From Dyadobacter luticola (GTDB lineage Bacteria; Bacteroidota; Bacteroidia; Cytophagales; Spirosomataceae), in NCBI RefSeq assembly GCF_005860805.1, contig NZ_VCEJ01000004.1:806001-870000 (forward strand): a stretch of DNA of 64,000 nt, in the 5' to 3' direction. Positions 35,254 through 45,500 of the stretch are shown here, one piece after another; position 1 is the stretch's first letter, and each line of letters starts with the position of its first letter. The notes beneath the pieces are model-generated. The model was not told the origin of the DNA. It searched no databases and worked only from the letters and a program-made list of their open reading frames with translations. The position numbers were made by a program, and so were the translations under genes.

Positions 35254-35454
35254 ATGGAATCAGTAACCGTTTTGGCATTTATGGGATTAGGTGGACAAGA
35301 GATCTTTTTGGTTGCCTTGTTCGTTTTACTTTTCTTCGGTGCGAAGAAAATTCCTGAGTTGATGCGCGGTTTGGGGCAAGGTATCAATGAATTCAAGAAC
35401 GCTACTAAAGACGTTAAGGAAAATATTGAAAAAAGCATGGAAGACCCCAAATAA
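35254..35454 (+). CDS. tatA: Twin-arginine translocase subunit TatA
   Basis: A 66-residue protein with the TatA/E layout: a short N-terminal membrane helix ([20 protein letters not shown]), the hinge FGAKKIPEL, an amphipathic helix [20 protein letters not shown] and a short charged tail. TatA oligomers form the membrane passage for folded proteins in Tat export. tatC is not in the window. The gene is monocistronic, with its own promoter upstream and a hairpin downstream. Confidence 0.95.
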   Translation: MESVTVLAFMGLGGQEIFLVALFVLLFFGAKKIPELMRGLGQGINEFKNATKDVKENIEKSMEDPK

Positions 35455-35479
35455 CGCTTCCATCTTATCGAAGTTATAA

Positions 35480-35513
35480 TCAGAGCCTGTAAGCCTCAAC
35501 TTATCGGCTCTGA
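35480..35513 (+). terminator. Terminator of tatA
   Basis: TCAGAGCC (35480-35487) pairs with GGCTCTGA (35506-35513) across an 18-base loop and is followed by ATTTTTATTTA. The loop is long, so the strength is moderate. Confidence 0.55.
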
Positions 35514-35545
35514 ATTTTTATTTACAACCCCACAAGAGATTTACA

Positions 35546-37003
35546 TTGAAAGAGTATCTGACGCTAGCCGATATCCAGGAAGATTTGCGTGAAGGAGGTT
35601 TGACCTGCGTCCAGTTAGTTGATCATTATCTGCAAAAAATCGAGTCCAATAAACATCTCAACGCTTTCGTCGAAGTGTATGGCGAAGAGGCAAAAATGGC
35701 CGCCATGGCTGTGGACGAGAAGATAACAAGCGGCAAAGCCGGCAAACTGGCCGGGCTTGTTCTGGGACTTAAAGACGTACTTTCTTATCAAGGTCACGGT
35801 GTGCAGGCAGGGAGCAAAATCCTTGAAGGCTACCAGGCACCTTATACCGCTACCGCAGTGCAGCGATTGCTCGATGAAGATGCGATCGTGATCGGCCGGC
35901 AAAATTGCGATGAATTTGCGATGGGTTCTTCCAATGAAAATTCATCCTTCGGCCCTGTACTGAATGCTGCGGACGTTACCAAAGTACCAGGCGGATCATC
36001 CGGCGGCTCGGCGGTGGCTGTGCAGGCGGGCATGTGCCACGCGTCTTTGGGTAGCGATACCGGCGGATCTGTGCGGCAGCCGGCAGCATTTTGTGGCGTG
36101 GTGGGTGTAAAACCGTCCTACGGCCGCGTTTCCCGCTACGGATTAATCGCCTATGCCTCCTCCTTCGACTGCATCGGTCCGATCACAAAAAGTGTGGAAG
36201 ATGCTGCGCTGATTCTGGAAATCATGGCCGGAGCGGATGATTTTGACAGCACGGTTTCTGAAAAGCCGGTACCTGCATACACCTCAGCATTGAACTGGAC
36301 TGGAAAAGCCCGGATCGGGTACATTCAGGAAGCGATTGAAAGTGAGGCAATATCTTATGAAATCAGGCAACAGACGATTGAAGTTTTGAACCGTCTGCGC
36401 GCTGAGGGGCATGAAGTGGAGCCGGTGAAAATTTCGCTGCTGGATTCCTTGCTGCCCACTTATTACATTTTAACAACTGCCGAGGCAAGTTCCAACTTGT
36501 CCCGGTTTGACGGCGTACGTTACGGATACCGGAGTCCGGAGTCGAAAGACCTGGAATCGATGTATAAAAAGACGCGTACCGAAGCTTTTGGCGATGAAGT
36601 GAGGAGACGGATACTCTTGGGTACTTTTGTACTGAGCGCAAATTATTATGACGCATACTATACCAAAGCGCAACGCGTTAGAAGATTGGTGCGGGAGGAA
36701 ACGGACAAGTTCTTTAAGCAGTTCGATTTTCTGATTTCGCCGGTAACCCCAACAACTGCTTTTACGATCGGAGAAAAAACGGAAGATCCTTTACAAATGT
36801 ATCTCGCCGATATCTTCACAGTGCAGGCAAATGTGGTTGGAAACCCGGCCGTATCAATTCCCAACGGTCTGGACGACAACGGAATGCCGATTGGAATTCA
36901 AATAATGGCTCCTTATTTTGGTGAAGAAAAAATGCTTGCTTTTACGAGCTATCTTACCAGGTTGAATAATAAGGTTGCCATCGAGTACAATACAAAACAA
37001 TAG
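35546..37003 (+). CDS. gatA: Asp-tRNA(Asn)/Glu-tRNA(Gln) amidotransferase subunit A
   Basis: A 485-residue amidase-family enzyme. It releases ammonia from glutamine so that GatCAB can convert misacylated Glu-tRNA(Gln) or Asp-tRNA(Asn). The Ser-cisSer-Lys triad is visible: the Lys in GLVLGLKDVLSYQGHG near residue 75, the Gly/Ser-rich GGSSGGSAVAVQAG, and GSDTGGSVRQPAAFCGVVGV with the nucleophile. The start is a TTG at 35546, chosen because KEYLTLADIQEDLREG matches the family N-terminus and no ATG is available. gatB and gatC are not adjacent. It ends with its own terminator. Confidence 0.95.
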   Translation: MKEYLTLADIQEDLREGGLTCVQLVDHYLQKIESNKHLNAFVEVYGEEAKMAAMAVDEKITSGKAGKLAGLVLGLKDVLSYQGHGVQAGSKILEGYQAPYTATAVQRLLDEDAIVIGRQNCDEFAMGSSNENSSFGPVLNAADVTKVPGGSSGGSAVAVQAGMCHASLGSDTGGSVRQPAAFCGVVGVKPSYGRVSRYGLIAYASSFDCIGPITKSVEDAALILEIMAGADDFDSTVSEKPVPAYTSALNWTGKARIGYIQEAIESEAISYEIRQQTIEVLNRLRAEGHEVEPVKISLLDSLLPTYYILTTAEASSNLSRFDGVRYGYRSPESKDLESMYKKTRTEAFGDEVRRRILLGTFVLSANYYDAYYTKAQRVRRLVREETDKFFKQFDFLISPVTPTTAFTIGEKTEDPLQMYLADIFTVQANVVGNPAVSIPNGLDDNGMPIGIQIMAPYFGEEKMLAFTSYLTRLNNKVAIEYNTKQ

Positions 37004-37010
37004 GTTACTT

Positions 37011-37032
37011 AACTGCTTTTTAGCAGTTTTTT
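37011..37032 (+). terminator. Terminator of gatA
   Basis: AACTGCT (37011-37017) and AGCAGTT (37022-37028) form a perfect 7-bp stem with a 4-base loop, followed by TTTT. It lies 8 bases after the gatA stop. The remaining spacer to the next gene, 37033-37256, shows no gene and no clear promoter. Confidence 0.75.
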
Positions 37033-37283
37033 GCGATCTTGCTCTCTGAGCGTTGTTTGTATCTAACCAAAGGTTTTAAGAAAATTATCGTGCCAGAATG
37101 ACGGGCCACTAGCGGAAAGTTATTCGGTCAAAGATTTTTTGTGACCATAAAGCAAAATGTGCAAAAGAGATTATTCTGATTCATCAGGAAATCAAGAAGG
37201 ATTATTTATCTGTAAGTGATTCATAAACAGATATTAGCCATTGAAAAAACCGTGAATTGATTAACCTTCAAAAAACATTATTG

Positions 37284-38846
37284 ATGAGGATTTCGACAAA
37301 AGTGTTGTGGCTCGGAGCCATGTGTTTGGGAAGCTGGATCACGCCATCCATGGCCATGGTTCCACAAGAGAAGTTAGCCGCCGAGTCAGATACCCTGGAA
37401 AAAAATACTCAGGCAGAGGCATTGCTGCCTTATTTGCCGGAAGTGGAGGAAATCGGGCCAAACCCCTCGGTACCCGAAGCTTTGTTAAAAGAACGGTTTG
37501 CAAAGCTTGAAAAAGAGATTCCCCTGCGTTACCACAAGTCTTCCCACGAGTTTGTAGAATATTTTATTTACAAAAAGGCGGAGTTTACCCAAACCATGAT
37601 GGAGCGAATGCCGCTCTATTTCCCTCTTTTTGAAAAAGCACTGCAAAAGCACGGTCTTCCTACCGAGCTGAAATACCTTTCCATGATCGAGTCGGGACTT
37701 AACCCGACGATTATTTCCCATGCACGTGCCGGTGGCTTGTGGCAATTTATGCCTGCAACCGGGCGGGAATTCGGTCTTTATCAGGATAAATACATTGACG
37801 AGCGTTTCGAGCCGGCAAAAGCGACTGAGGCCGCCTGCCAGTATCTTGCGCAGCTTTACCGCATTTTTGGCGACTGGGAATTGGCGCTGGCTTCTTACAA
37901 CACAGGCCCGGGTAATGTAAAGCGCGCGATGCGTCGCTCACGTGGTACCACATTCTGGACCATTTATAATGTGCTTCCAAAAGAAACCCGCTCGTATGTT
38001 CCGCAATATGTGGCGATGAATTATATGATGAACTTCGGTTATGATCACGGCATTTATCCAAGAAATACCGAATTCCAGATTCCGAATGATACCATCCACA
38101 TTAACGGTTACATTGACCTGGCGGCATTTTGCCAGCAAAGCAGCATCAATTTCGAAGACCTTAAAAAGCTGAACCCGCAGATCACCAAGACGATCCTGCC
38201 TGACCAGACGAGGGATTTTGTGTTGAAAGTGCCGAGTGTACAATACACGTATTTTGTAAGTAACAGGAACACCATCATGGATTCCTGCACAAGAAGATTT
38301 ACCGCCGCAGGATTACTTATTGCAAAGGTTGACAGCACGAAAGTTGATTCGCTGGGTGCAAATCCATCCTTTCCTTATGCCCTGGCAAGTAACAGTACTT
38401 CATCCGACGACGAAGAAGAGGATGAAATGGAAGAAGCGCCGGTTAGCAGCAACAAAACCAAAAAGTCGTCGCATACCGTACGCCGGGGGGAAAACCTGGG
38501 TGCGATTGCCCGGAAGTACCATGTTTCAGTAGCTGAACTAAGACGCTGGAACCACATTCGCAGAAACGATATTCGCAGAGGGCAGAGACTTGCTATTTAC
38601 AAAGAAGTGAAAGTAGCGGCGCCAGCTAAGACTACCACCCGCGTAGCACTTGCGAGCTATCGTGCCGAGGAGCAGCCTGCCAGAAAAGACCGTCACATCC
38701 GCAAACGTTACCATACTGTTCAGAAAGGCGATACGCTTTGGATCATTTCCCAGCGTTACGGACTGGAAATTGGGCAGTTGAAGAAGCGTAACAGGATCAG
38801 GGGAAACTCTATCAAGCCGGGTCAAAAACTGATCATTTCAAGCTAG
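37284..38846 (+). CDS. MltD-like membrane-bound lytic transglycosylase with two LysM domains
   Basis: A 520-residue secreted peptidoglycan-cleaving enzyme. The ATG at 37284 puts a signal peptide (MRISTKVLWLGAMCLGSW) at the terminus; a TTG nine codons upstream is the alternative. The SLT/goose-lysozyme-like domain (about residues 90-240) has the catalytic Glu in LKYLSMIESGLNPTIISH and the motifs GGLWQFMPATGREFGL and ELALASYNTGPGNVKRAM. After an acidic linker there are two LysM peptidoglycan-binding domains (HTVRRGENLGAIARKYHVSV and YHTVQKGDTLWIISQRYGLE). It cleaves between MurNAc and GlcNAc, leaving 1,6-anhydro ends. ruvA follows after 34 bases. Confidence 0.93.
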   Translation: MRISTKVLWLGAMCLGSWITPSMAMVPQEKLAAESDTLEKNTQAEALLPYLPEVEEIGPNPSVPEALLKERFAKLEKEIPLRYHKSSHEFVEYFIYKKAEFTQTMMERMPLYFPLFEKALQKHGLPTELKYLSMIESGLNPTIISHARAGGLWQFMPATGREFGLYQDKYIDERFEPAKATEAACQYLAQLYRIFGDWELALASYNTGPGNVKRAMRRSRGTTFWTIYNVLPKETRSYVPQYVAMNYMMNFGYDHGIYPRNTEFQIPNDTIHINGYIDLAAFCQQSSINFEDLKKLNPQITKTILPDQTRDFVLKVPSVQYTYFVSNRNTIMDSCTRRFTAAGLLIAKVDSTKVDSLGANPSFPYALASNSTSSDDEEEDEMEEAPVSSNKTKKSSHTVRRGENLGAIARKYHVSVAELRRWNHIRRNDIRRGQRLAIYKEVKVAAPAKTTTRVALASYRAEEQPARKDRHIRKRYHTVQKGDTLWIISQRYGLEIGQLKKRNRIRGNSIKPGQKLIISS

Positions 38847-38880
38847 TGAACAAGAGTCACAAAATGCACATACTATATAT

Positions 38881-39471
38881 ATGATTGCCTACGTTAACGG
38901 AACTGTAACCTATAAAGATCCGGCATACGCCATTATCGATGTAAACGGAATAGGCTATGAAGTACGCATTTCATTGCAAACCTACACATCCCTCCCGGAC
39001 CTGGGCGAACGTTGCAAACTGGTAACGTTTCTGAATATACGGGAGGATGCGCACGTACTTTACGGCTTTTGGGGAAATGATGAAAAAAAGCTTTTTCTAG
39101 ACCTTGTCGGCATTTCAGGGATAGGTCCCTCCACAGCGCTGGTCATGCTTTCTTCACTTTCCTCGTCCGAAATCAGGCAGGGTATCATTGATGAAGACCT
39201 TCGCCTGATACAATCGATCAAAGGGATCGGGTCAAAAACTGCTCAACGCGTTATCCTGGAATTGAGAGATAAAATGCGCAAGGAAGAGCTGGTGTCAACA
39301 GGTCCAAAATCCTCAGAAACATCTTCCGGAACATTAAGAAATGAAGCTTTGGCTGCTTTGGTAACATTGGGTATACCCAAAGCCACCGCAGAAAAGAGTG
39401 TGGACGCTATTATCAAGCGTGAAGGACAAAACATTACCGTGGAAAATTTAATAAAACTGGCGCTGCGTTAA
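38881..39471 (+). CDS. ruvA: Holliday junction branch-migration protein RuvA
   Basis: A 196-residue protein with an N-terminal OB-fold (MIAYVNGTVTYKDPAYAIID), two helix-hairpin-helix motifs (LVGISGIGPSTALVMLSSL and LIQSIKGIGSKTAQRVILEL) and a C-terminal three-helix domain (EALAALVTLGIPKATAEKSV) that contacts RuvB. The tetramer holds the four-way junction while RuvB pumps DNA. The length is standard. It lies directly upstream of sprA, an arrangement also found in Flavobacterium. Confidence 0.97.
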   Translation: MIAYVNGTVTYKDPAYAIIDVNGIGYEVRISLQTYTSLPDLGERCKLVTFLNIREDAHVLYGFWGNDEKKLFLDLVGISGIGPSTALVMLSSLSSSEIRQGIIDEDLRLIQSIKGIGSKTAQRVILELRDKMRKEELVSTGPKSSETSSGTLRNEALAALVTLGIPKATAEKSVDAIIKREGQNITVENLIKLALR

Positions 39472-39570
39472 CCAGTACAGCAATGATATTTGAAGAAACT
39501 CTTTACGATAGTAAGATCGTTTCGATGGCTTTAATTACAGGTATAACCTTCTCTAAATAAGTATATTACC

Positions 39571-42500
39571 TTGTCATCAACGATATACTCATTTTTATTT
39601 AAAGTCATAAGCATTTCAACCGTAGCAGTGTTGCTCGCCAACGTTTCGGTTGATGTGGACGATCCGTATTCCAAGAATGCCCAGGAGTGGGCGGTGCTGG
39701 CAGACACGATCAGGGACGACACGACCAAGAAAAACCTGGACCGTTCCGGAAATCAGCTGATCATGCGCTGGAAAGATTATTATTCCAACCGGATCGCCGA
39801 ACCCCGCCCCAGATCGCCGCTTTACCTGCGCGATCCTGCCAACATTTCTACCAACATTGTACTCGACAGCGCCGGGAAAATTGCGGTTTCTGAGAAAGTC
39901 AAGACACCTTCCGGTAACCTGAATTTCCGTACGCCCGAGCGCATGGACCTGGAAACGTATGATAAGATATTAGAAGACCGGGCATTCAAAAGTTTGCTGC
40001 GCGAATATGCCGGTCGGCAAGACGGTAACAGTGCGTTGGGTGCCAGGGGTTTGCTGCCGAAGCTGGACATTCCACCCGGGCTCTCCAAACTTTTGGGGGA
40101 CGATTTTATCAATTTCAAACCGACCGGTTTTGTTTCGCTGGACCTGGGTTTGATGCACCAGTTCCTGGATAACCCCTCTATCCCGATCCGGCAGAGACGC
40201 AATACACAATTCATCTTCAACGAGCAGATCAGCATCAACTTCGATGCGAAACTGGGCGATCAGCTGGGTTTTCAGACCAACTTTGATACGAAGGCAAACT
40301 TCAACTTCGAGAATGCAATCAAGCTGAATTATAAGAACCCGGAGGAAAGTTTTATCCGGAAAATTGAAGCGGGTAACATCAACTGGGCGATCAACAGTCA
40401 GCTGATACCGGGTGTCCAGAATTTGTTTGGTTTAAAAACAGATTTTCAATTCGGAAGACTGAGCGCCACGTTTGTCGCCTCGCAGCAAAAATCCAGTAAA
40501 GAAAGAATTGTACTAAGGGGCGGAGCGCAGAACAGGGATTTTGAGCTTAGGGCAGATACTTACGATGAAAACCGTAACTTTTTCCTTTCCCAGTATTTCA
40601 GGAACAGATACGAATCCTCTTTACAAAACACGCCCACGATTACTTCCGGCCTGGCTATAACCCGGATTGAAGTATATGTTACCAACCGTACAACCACCAC
40701 AGAGTCCCTGAGAAACGTGGTCGGTTTTGCAGATTTGGGTGAGCCTGCTCCCTACAAATCAGCCAACCCCAGCCTGCAACCTATACGCGCCACGTCGCCC
40801 GCTGATAATGCGGCAAACGGTCTTTATGCAACATTGACATCCAATGATGCTTTCAGGCAGGTTGATAACACCAACAGTGCAATCACGAGTCTCGGTCTCG
40901 AAAAAACGCTTGACTATGAATTATTAAGGGGTGCAAAAAGGCTTGTGTTGGACCGGGACTACACATTTCACCCCCAACTTGGATATGTAACCTTGACCAA
41001 TGCGCTCAGGAATGACGAGGTGCTGGCGGTTTCTTACGAGTATACATTAAATGGTCGCGCGTACAAAGTGGGGGAGCTCACCGAGGATTACCAGGCGCGG
41101 CGGGATAATGAGGTGATCGCGCTGAAATTGCTGAAATCGTCCACGATTAGAAACAATACCAAGCTGCCGATGTGGGATTTGATGATGAAAAACATCTATT
41201 CACTCGGGACCAGCCAGATCGACAAGCAGGGATTTCAGTTGCGGATCATTTACAAAGATGACCAGACCGGGATTGATAACCCGAATTTGCAGGAAAGTAG
41301 CATTGCCAACATTCCGCTGATCCGCCTCGCAGGTTTGGACAGATTGAACCCGGTGAATGATCTTCAACCCGACGGTAACTTCGACTTTGTGGACGGTATC
41401 ACGATGGATAGTAAATCGGGCCGCATCATTTTCCCGGTACTCGAACCATTTGGCTCCAACCTTTCGCGAAAATTCGGTGCGGGCGAGGACCAGTTCAGGA
41501 ATAAATATGTGTTCAATGAGCTGTACCGCACGACGATGATCGATGCGCAGCAAATCACGGAGCGTAATAAGTTTTTTATCAAAGGTACCTACCAGTCTAG
41601 TGGTGGAGCCGAGGTGCAACTGCCTTTTGGCGTGCTCGAAACTTCGGTGACCGTAACTTCCGGCGGCGTTCCGCTTTCGCCTGGCTCCGATTACATTGTC
41701 GAAGCGCAGATCGGGCGGGTGAGAATTTTGAATAGCAGCGTCTTCAATTCGGGGCGGGAAATCGTGATCGAATATGAGCGGCCGGATATGTTCCAAAACC
41801 AGATCCGCTCCTTGCTGGGAACACGTCTCGATTATGTGGTGAACCGTGACCTGGCGATTGGGGCGACAATCATGAAGTACCGTGAAAGAACCGCCGGCTT
41901 TTTATCCAGGGTATCAATTGGAAATGAGCCGGTGAATAATACGATGCTCGGTTTCGATGTGAATTTCCGCAAAGATGTGCCTTTCCTGACCCGCTGGCTG
42001 GATGCGCTCCCGCTTTTGCAAACCAAGGAAATGTCGAGCATTCAGTTTAAAGGGGAATTTGCGAAGCTTTTACCAGGTGTTTCAAAAGATGTGAATAACC
42101 GTTCACTGGTCGATGATTTTGAAGCTGCCCGTACCATTTATGACCTTTCCCGCCAGCCTCAAAAATGGCGTCTTGCCTCAGTACCTACTTCATTCAGACA
42201 AGGTTTGGATGGAAAAACGCTGAATTATGGATACAAGCGGGCGAAAATTTCGGCCTACACCGTAGATAACATTTTTGGTGGAACACAAGGATTAGGGGGC
42301 GGATATACACCACCCGCCAACATTGAAGAAGATGATCGGAAATTCTTCTATGAAAGACTTTTCCTGCCCAATGAGATTTTTCCAAACCGCGCCATCGCCG
42401 GACTTGTCACTTATCCGCAGCAAGTATTGGACATTGCCTATTATCCGAGCGAGCGGGGGATGTACAACTATAATACGGACTTAACTGTGGACGGACGTCT

Positions 42501-45500
42501 GAAAACCCCGCGTGCTAACTTTGGGGCGATCAGCCGGGCGATTACTTCGGACAATGATTTTGATAATGCCAACATTGAAAGCATTGAATTCTGGATGCTG
42601 GACCCGTTTATCCCTGGTGAAAATGGTGTGATCAGGGATGGATTTGAAGGTAAAAATAATACTACAGGCGGAAAGCTGGTTTTCAACCTCGGTGACATTT
42701 CGGAAGATGTAATCCCGGACGAACGCTACAATTTTGAAAATGGTCTGCCGCTGGTGCCGAAGCAAGTGGGCGTGAATGTGGATTCGACTGCCTGGGGATA
42801 TGCTACCAAATCGCAATATCTGATCAATGCATTCAGCAACGAATCCGGTGCGAGGGAGAAGCAGGACATTGGTTTGGATGGTTTGTCCAGTGAAGAGGAG
42901 CGCAACTTTTTCCGGAATTATATCAGCCGATTACCTGCGAATTTGACACCTGCGGCCAGGGAAAAAATCCTGGCTGACCCTTCCGGTGATGATTTCAAAT
43001 TTTTCCTCGGTGCCGATCTTGATAGCGCGAATGTGAAAGTTTTGGAACGCTATAAAAATTACATTGGCATGGAGAACAACTCCCCTGAAAGCCAGGGCAG
43101 GGCCACCGATGTGACGCCAGCTTCGACAAATGTGCCCGATGGGGAGGATATGAATGTTGACAATACCATCAATGATAATGAAGCTTACTACGAATACGAA
43201 ATTGACCTGAAACCGAATCAGCTCGCAATCGGAAACGGATACATTGTTGACAAAACCGAAACAAACGGCCAGAACTGGTATCTTTTCCGCGTACCGATCA
43301 AGGAATTTTCGGGTGTGGTAGGGAACATGAATGGTTTCAAGTCGATCCGTTTTATGCGGATGTATTTGACTGATTTCCAGCAGCCTGTGGTACTTCGTTT
43401 TGCGCAGTTGCAAATGGTGGGGCAGCAGTATCGGAAATACACTTCCAACCTCGACGCGCCTGGTTTGCAAGAAGTTCCTGAGCCTTATGATGCCAAGTTT
43501 ACGGTTGGTACTGTGAGTATTGAGGAAAACAGCGACGCAAGAGGTGGCTTAAATAAATACATTTACAACATACCTCCGGGCTGGATACGTGACCAGGACA
43601 ACACGCAGCGTCCTCCTTTGCTGCTGAATGAGCAGTCTATGAGCCTTTGTGTTACGGACTTGCGCGACGGGGATTCCCGGGCGGTTTATAAGAATGTCAA
43701 CCTGGATCTGTTGTTCCGCAAGAGATTGAGAATGTATGTTCACATGCAGAACGAGCAAAGTGAAGACGGCATGGTGGGCGCATTCATGCGAATCGGAACG
43801 GACCTTACGCAAAACTACTATGAAATAGACCTCTCAGCTTTACGTGCTACCCGTCCATCCGCGACAGAGCGCGAGGAAATCTGGCCGGAAGGAAATGAAA
43901 TTAACATCGCGTTGAATGATCTGATTAATGCTAAGGCATTGCGGAACAGACAGATCGACAAAAACCTGAGTGTACCTTACACAATTTTGTCGTCGGACGG
44001 CCGGTACAAGCTGACCGTTGTAGGTAACCCGGATTTGAGTACGGTGCGGGTGATGATGATCGGGATGCGGAACCCGAAATCGAATGATGAGCGCCCCAAA
44101 ACATTCTGTCTTTGGGTGGACGAAATGCACGTCGAAGGTTTTGATGACACAGGTGGTATCGCAGCCATCGCGCAGCTGAATGCGAAGCTGGCGGATTTTG
44201 CAACTTTAACGGCTTCGGGTAGGATCGAGACATTCGGCTTCGGCAGTGTGCAGCAGCGCATTGGGGAGCGTTCCCGGAATTTTACGCAGGAGTACGGCGT
44301 GTCGTCCAACATTGCACTGGACAAATTGTTACCCGCGCAGTGGGGTTTCAGCATACCATTATTTGTGAGTTACGACAGGCGAAATGTCAAGCCGCATTTT
44401 AACCCGCTCGACCCGGATACGCCGCTCGAAACCTCGCTGGATAATTTGCTGAGCGACGAAGAACGCGACGGTTACCGGCGGATGGTGGAAGAAAATGCCG
44501 TCAAGCGAGGGTTCAACTTCTCGAATGTCCGGAAGATCAAGACGAAGCCGGGAGCGAAAATGCATTTCTTTGATTTTGAAAATTTTGCGTTTACCTACGC
44601 TTTCAGCGACGACAAGCGGCGAAATGTGCTGACGCAGGAATATACCCAGCGGTCGTACAAGGCCGGGATCAATTATACTTACAGCAGCCAGCCGAAGCCT
44701 TTTGAGCCTTTTAAAAACTGGAAATCGACCAGCCGGTGGACGGAGCTGATCCGGGATATCAATGTGACATTGCTGCCGAATATGGTTTCGGTGCGGACGG
44801 ATGTGGACCGTCGTTTTCTGAAAACGCAATTGAGAAATGCCGACCTTACCATCGACGGTATTCAGCCGCTTTACGAGAAATATTTCTGGTTTAACCGCTA
44901 CTACGATTTCGGCTGGAACCTTACTCGGAATATGACATTGACTTACAAAGGTTCGGCCAACTCGATCATCGATGAGCCGATGGGTGACATTAATACGGCT
45001 GCCAAAAAGGATTCTTTGTGGAACAATTTCAAAAAGCTAGGCAGGATCAAAAACTTTGACCAGCGAATTGACTGGACTTACCGCCTGCCGCTGGATAAAA
45101 TTCCGCTGGTAGACTGGATGACAGCCGATTACAAGCATACCATCACCTACCAATACCAGGCAAATGCTTTGGGATTGAAAGATACGACCGGTCTTCCGTT
45201 TGGTGACATTATCCGGAATAGCCGTGAGCGTGGCGTAACCGGTAAAGTGGATTTTGTGCTGCTTTACAACAAACTGCGATATCTGAAATTTGCAAATACA
45301 CCTTCTCAGGCGCGTAAAAACTTTGCAAGAAGCCCGGGTGACATTGAGGAAATCGATATGCGCACGACGGACATTCTGAAAAACCTGACCAGGGCATTGA
45401 TGACCGTCCGCGGGATCAATGTGAGTTATACTGTTTTGGAAACCACCGCATTGCCGGGTTACCTGCGTGCGCCAAAGTATTTTGGAATTGATAATACTAA

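Noticed and set aside
37155..37220. 20-codon frame (ATG TGC AAA ...) in the gatA to transglycosylase spacer
   Set aside because: Too short, no promoter or conservation evidence, and no distinctive sequence.
41200..41796. Antisense frames of up to 198 codons inside sprA
   Set aside because: sprA is a continuous, well-supported 2385-codon gene; the antisense frames are chance products.
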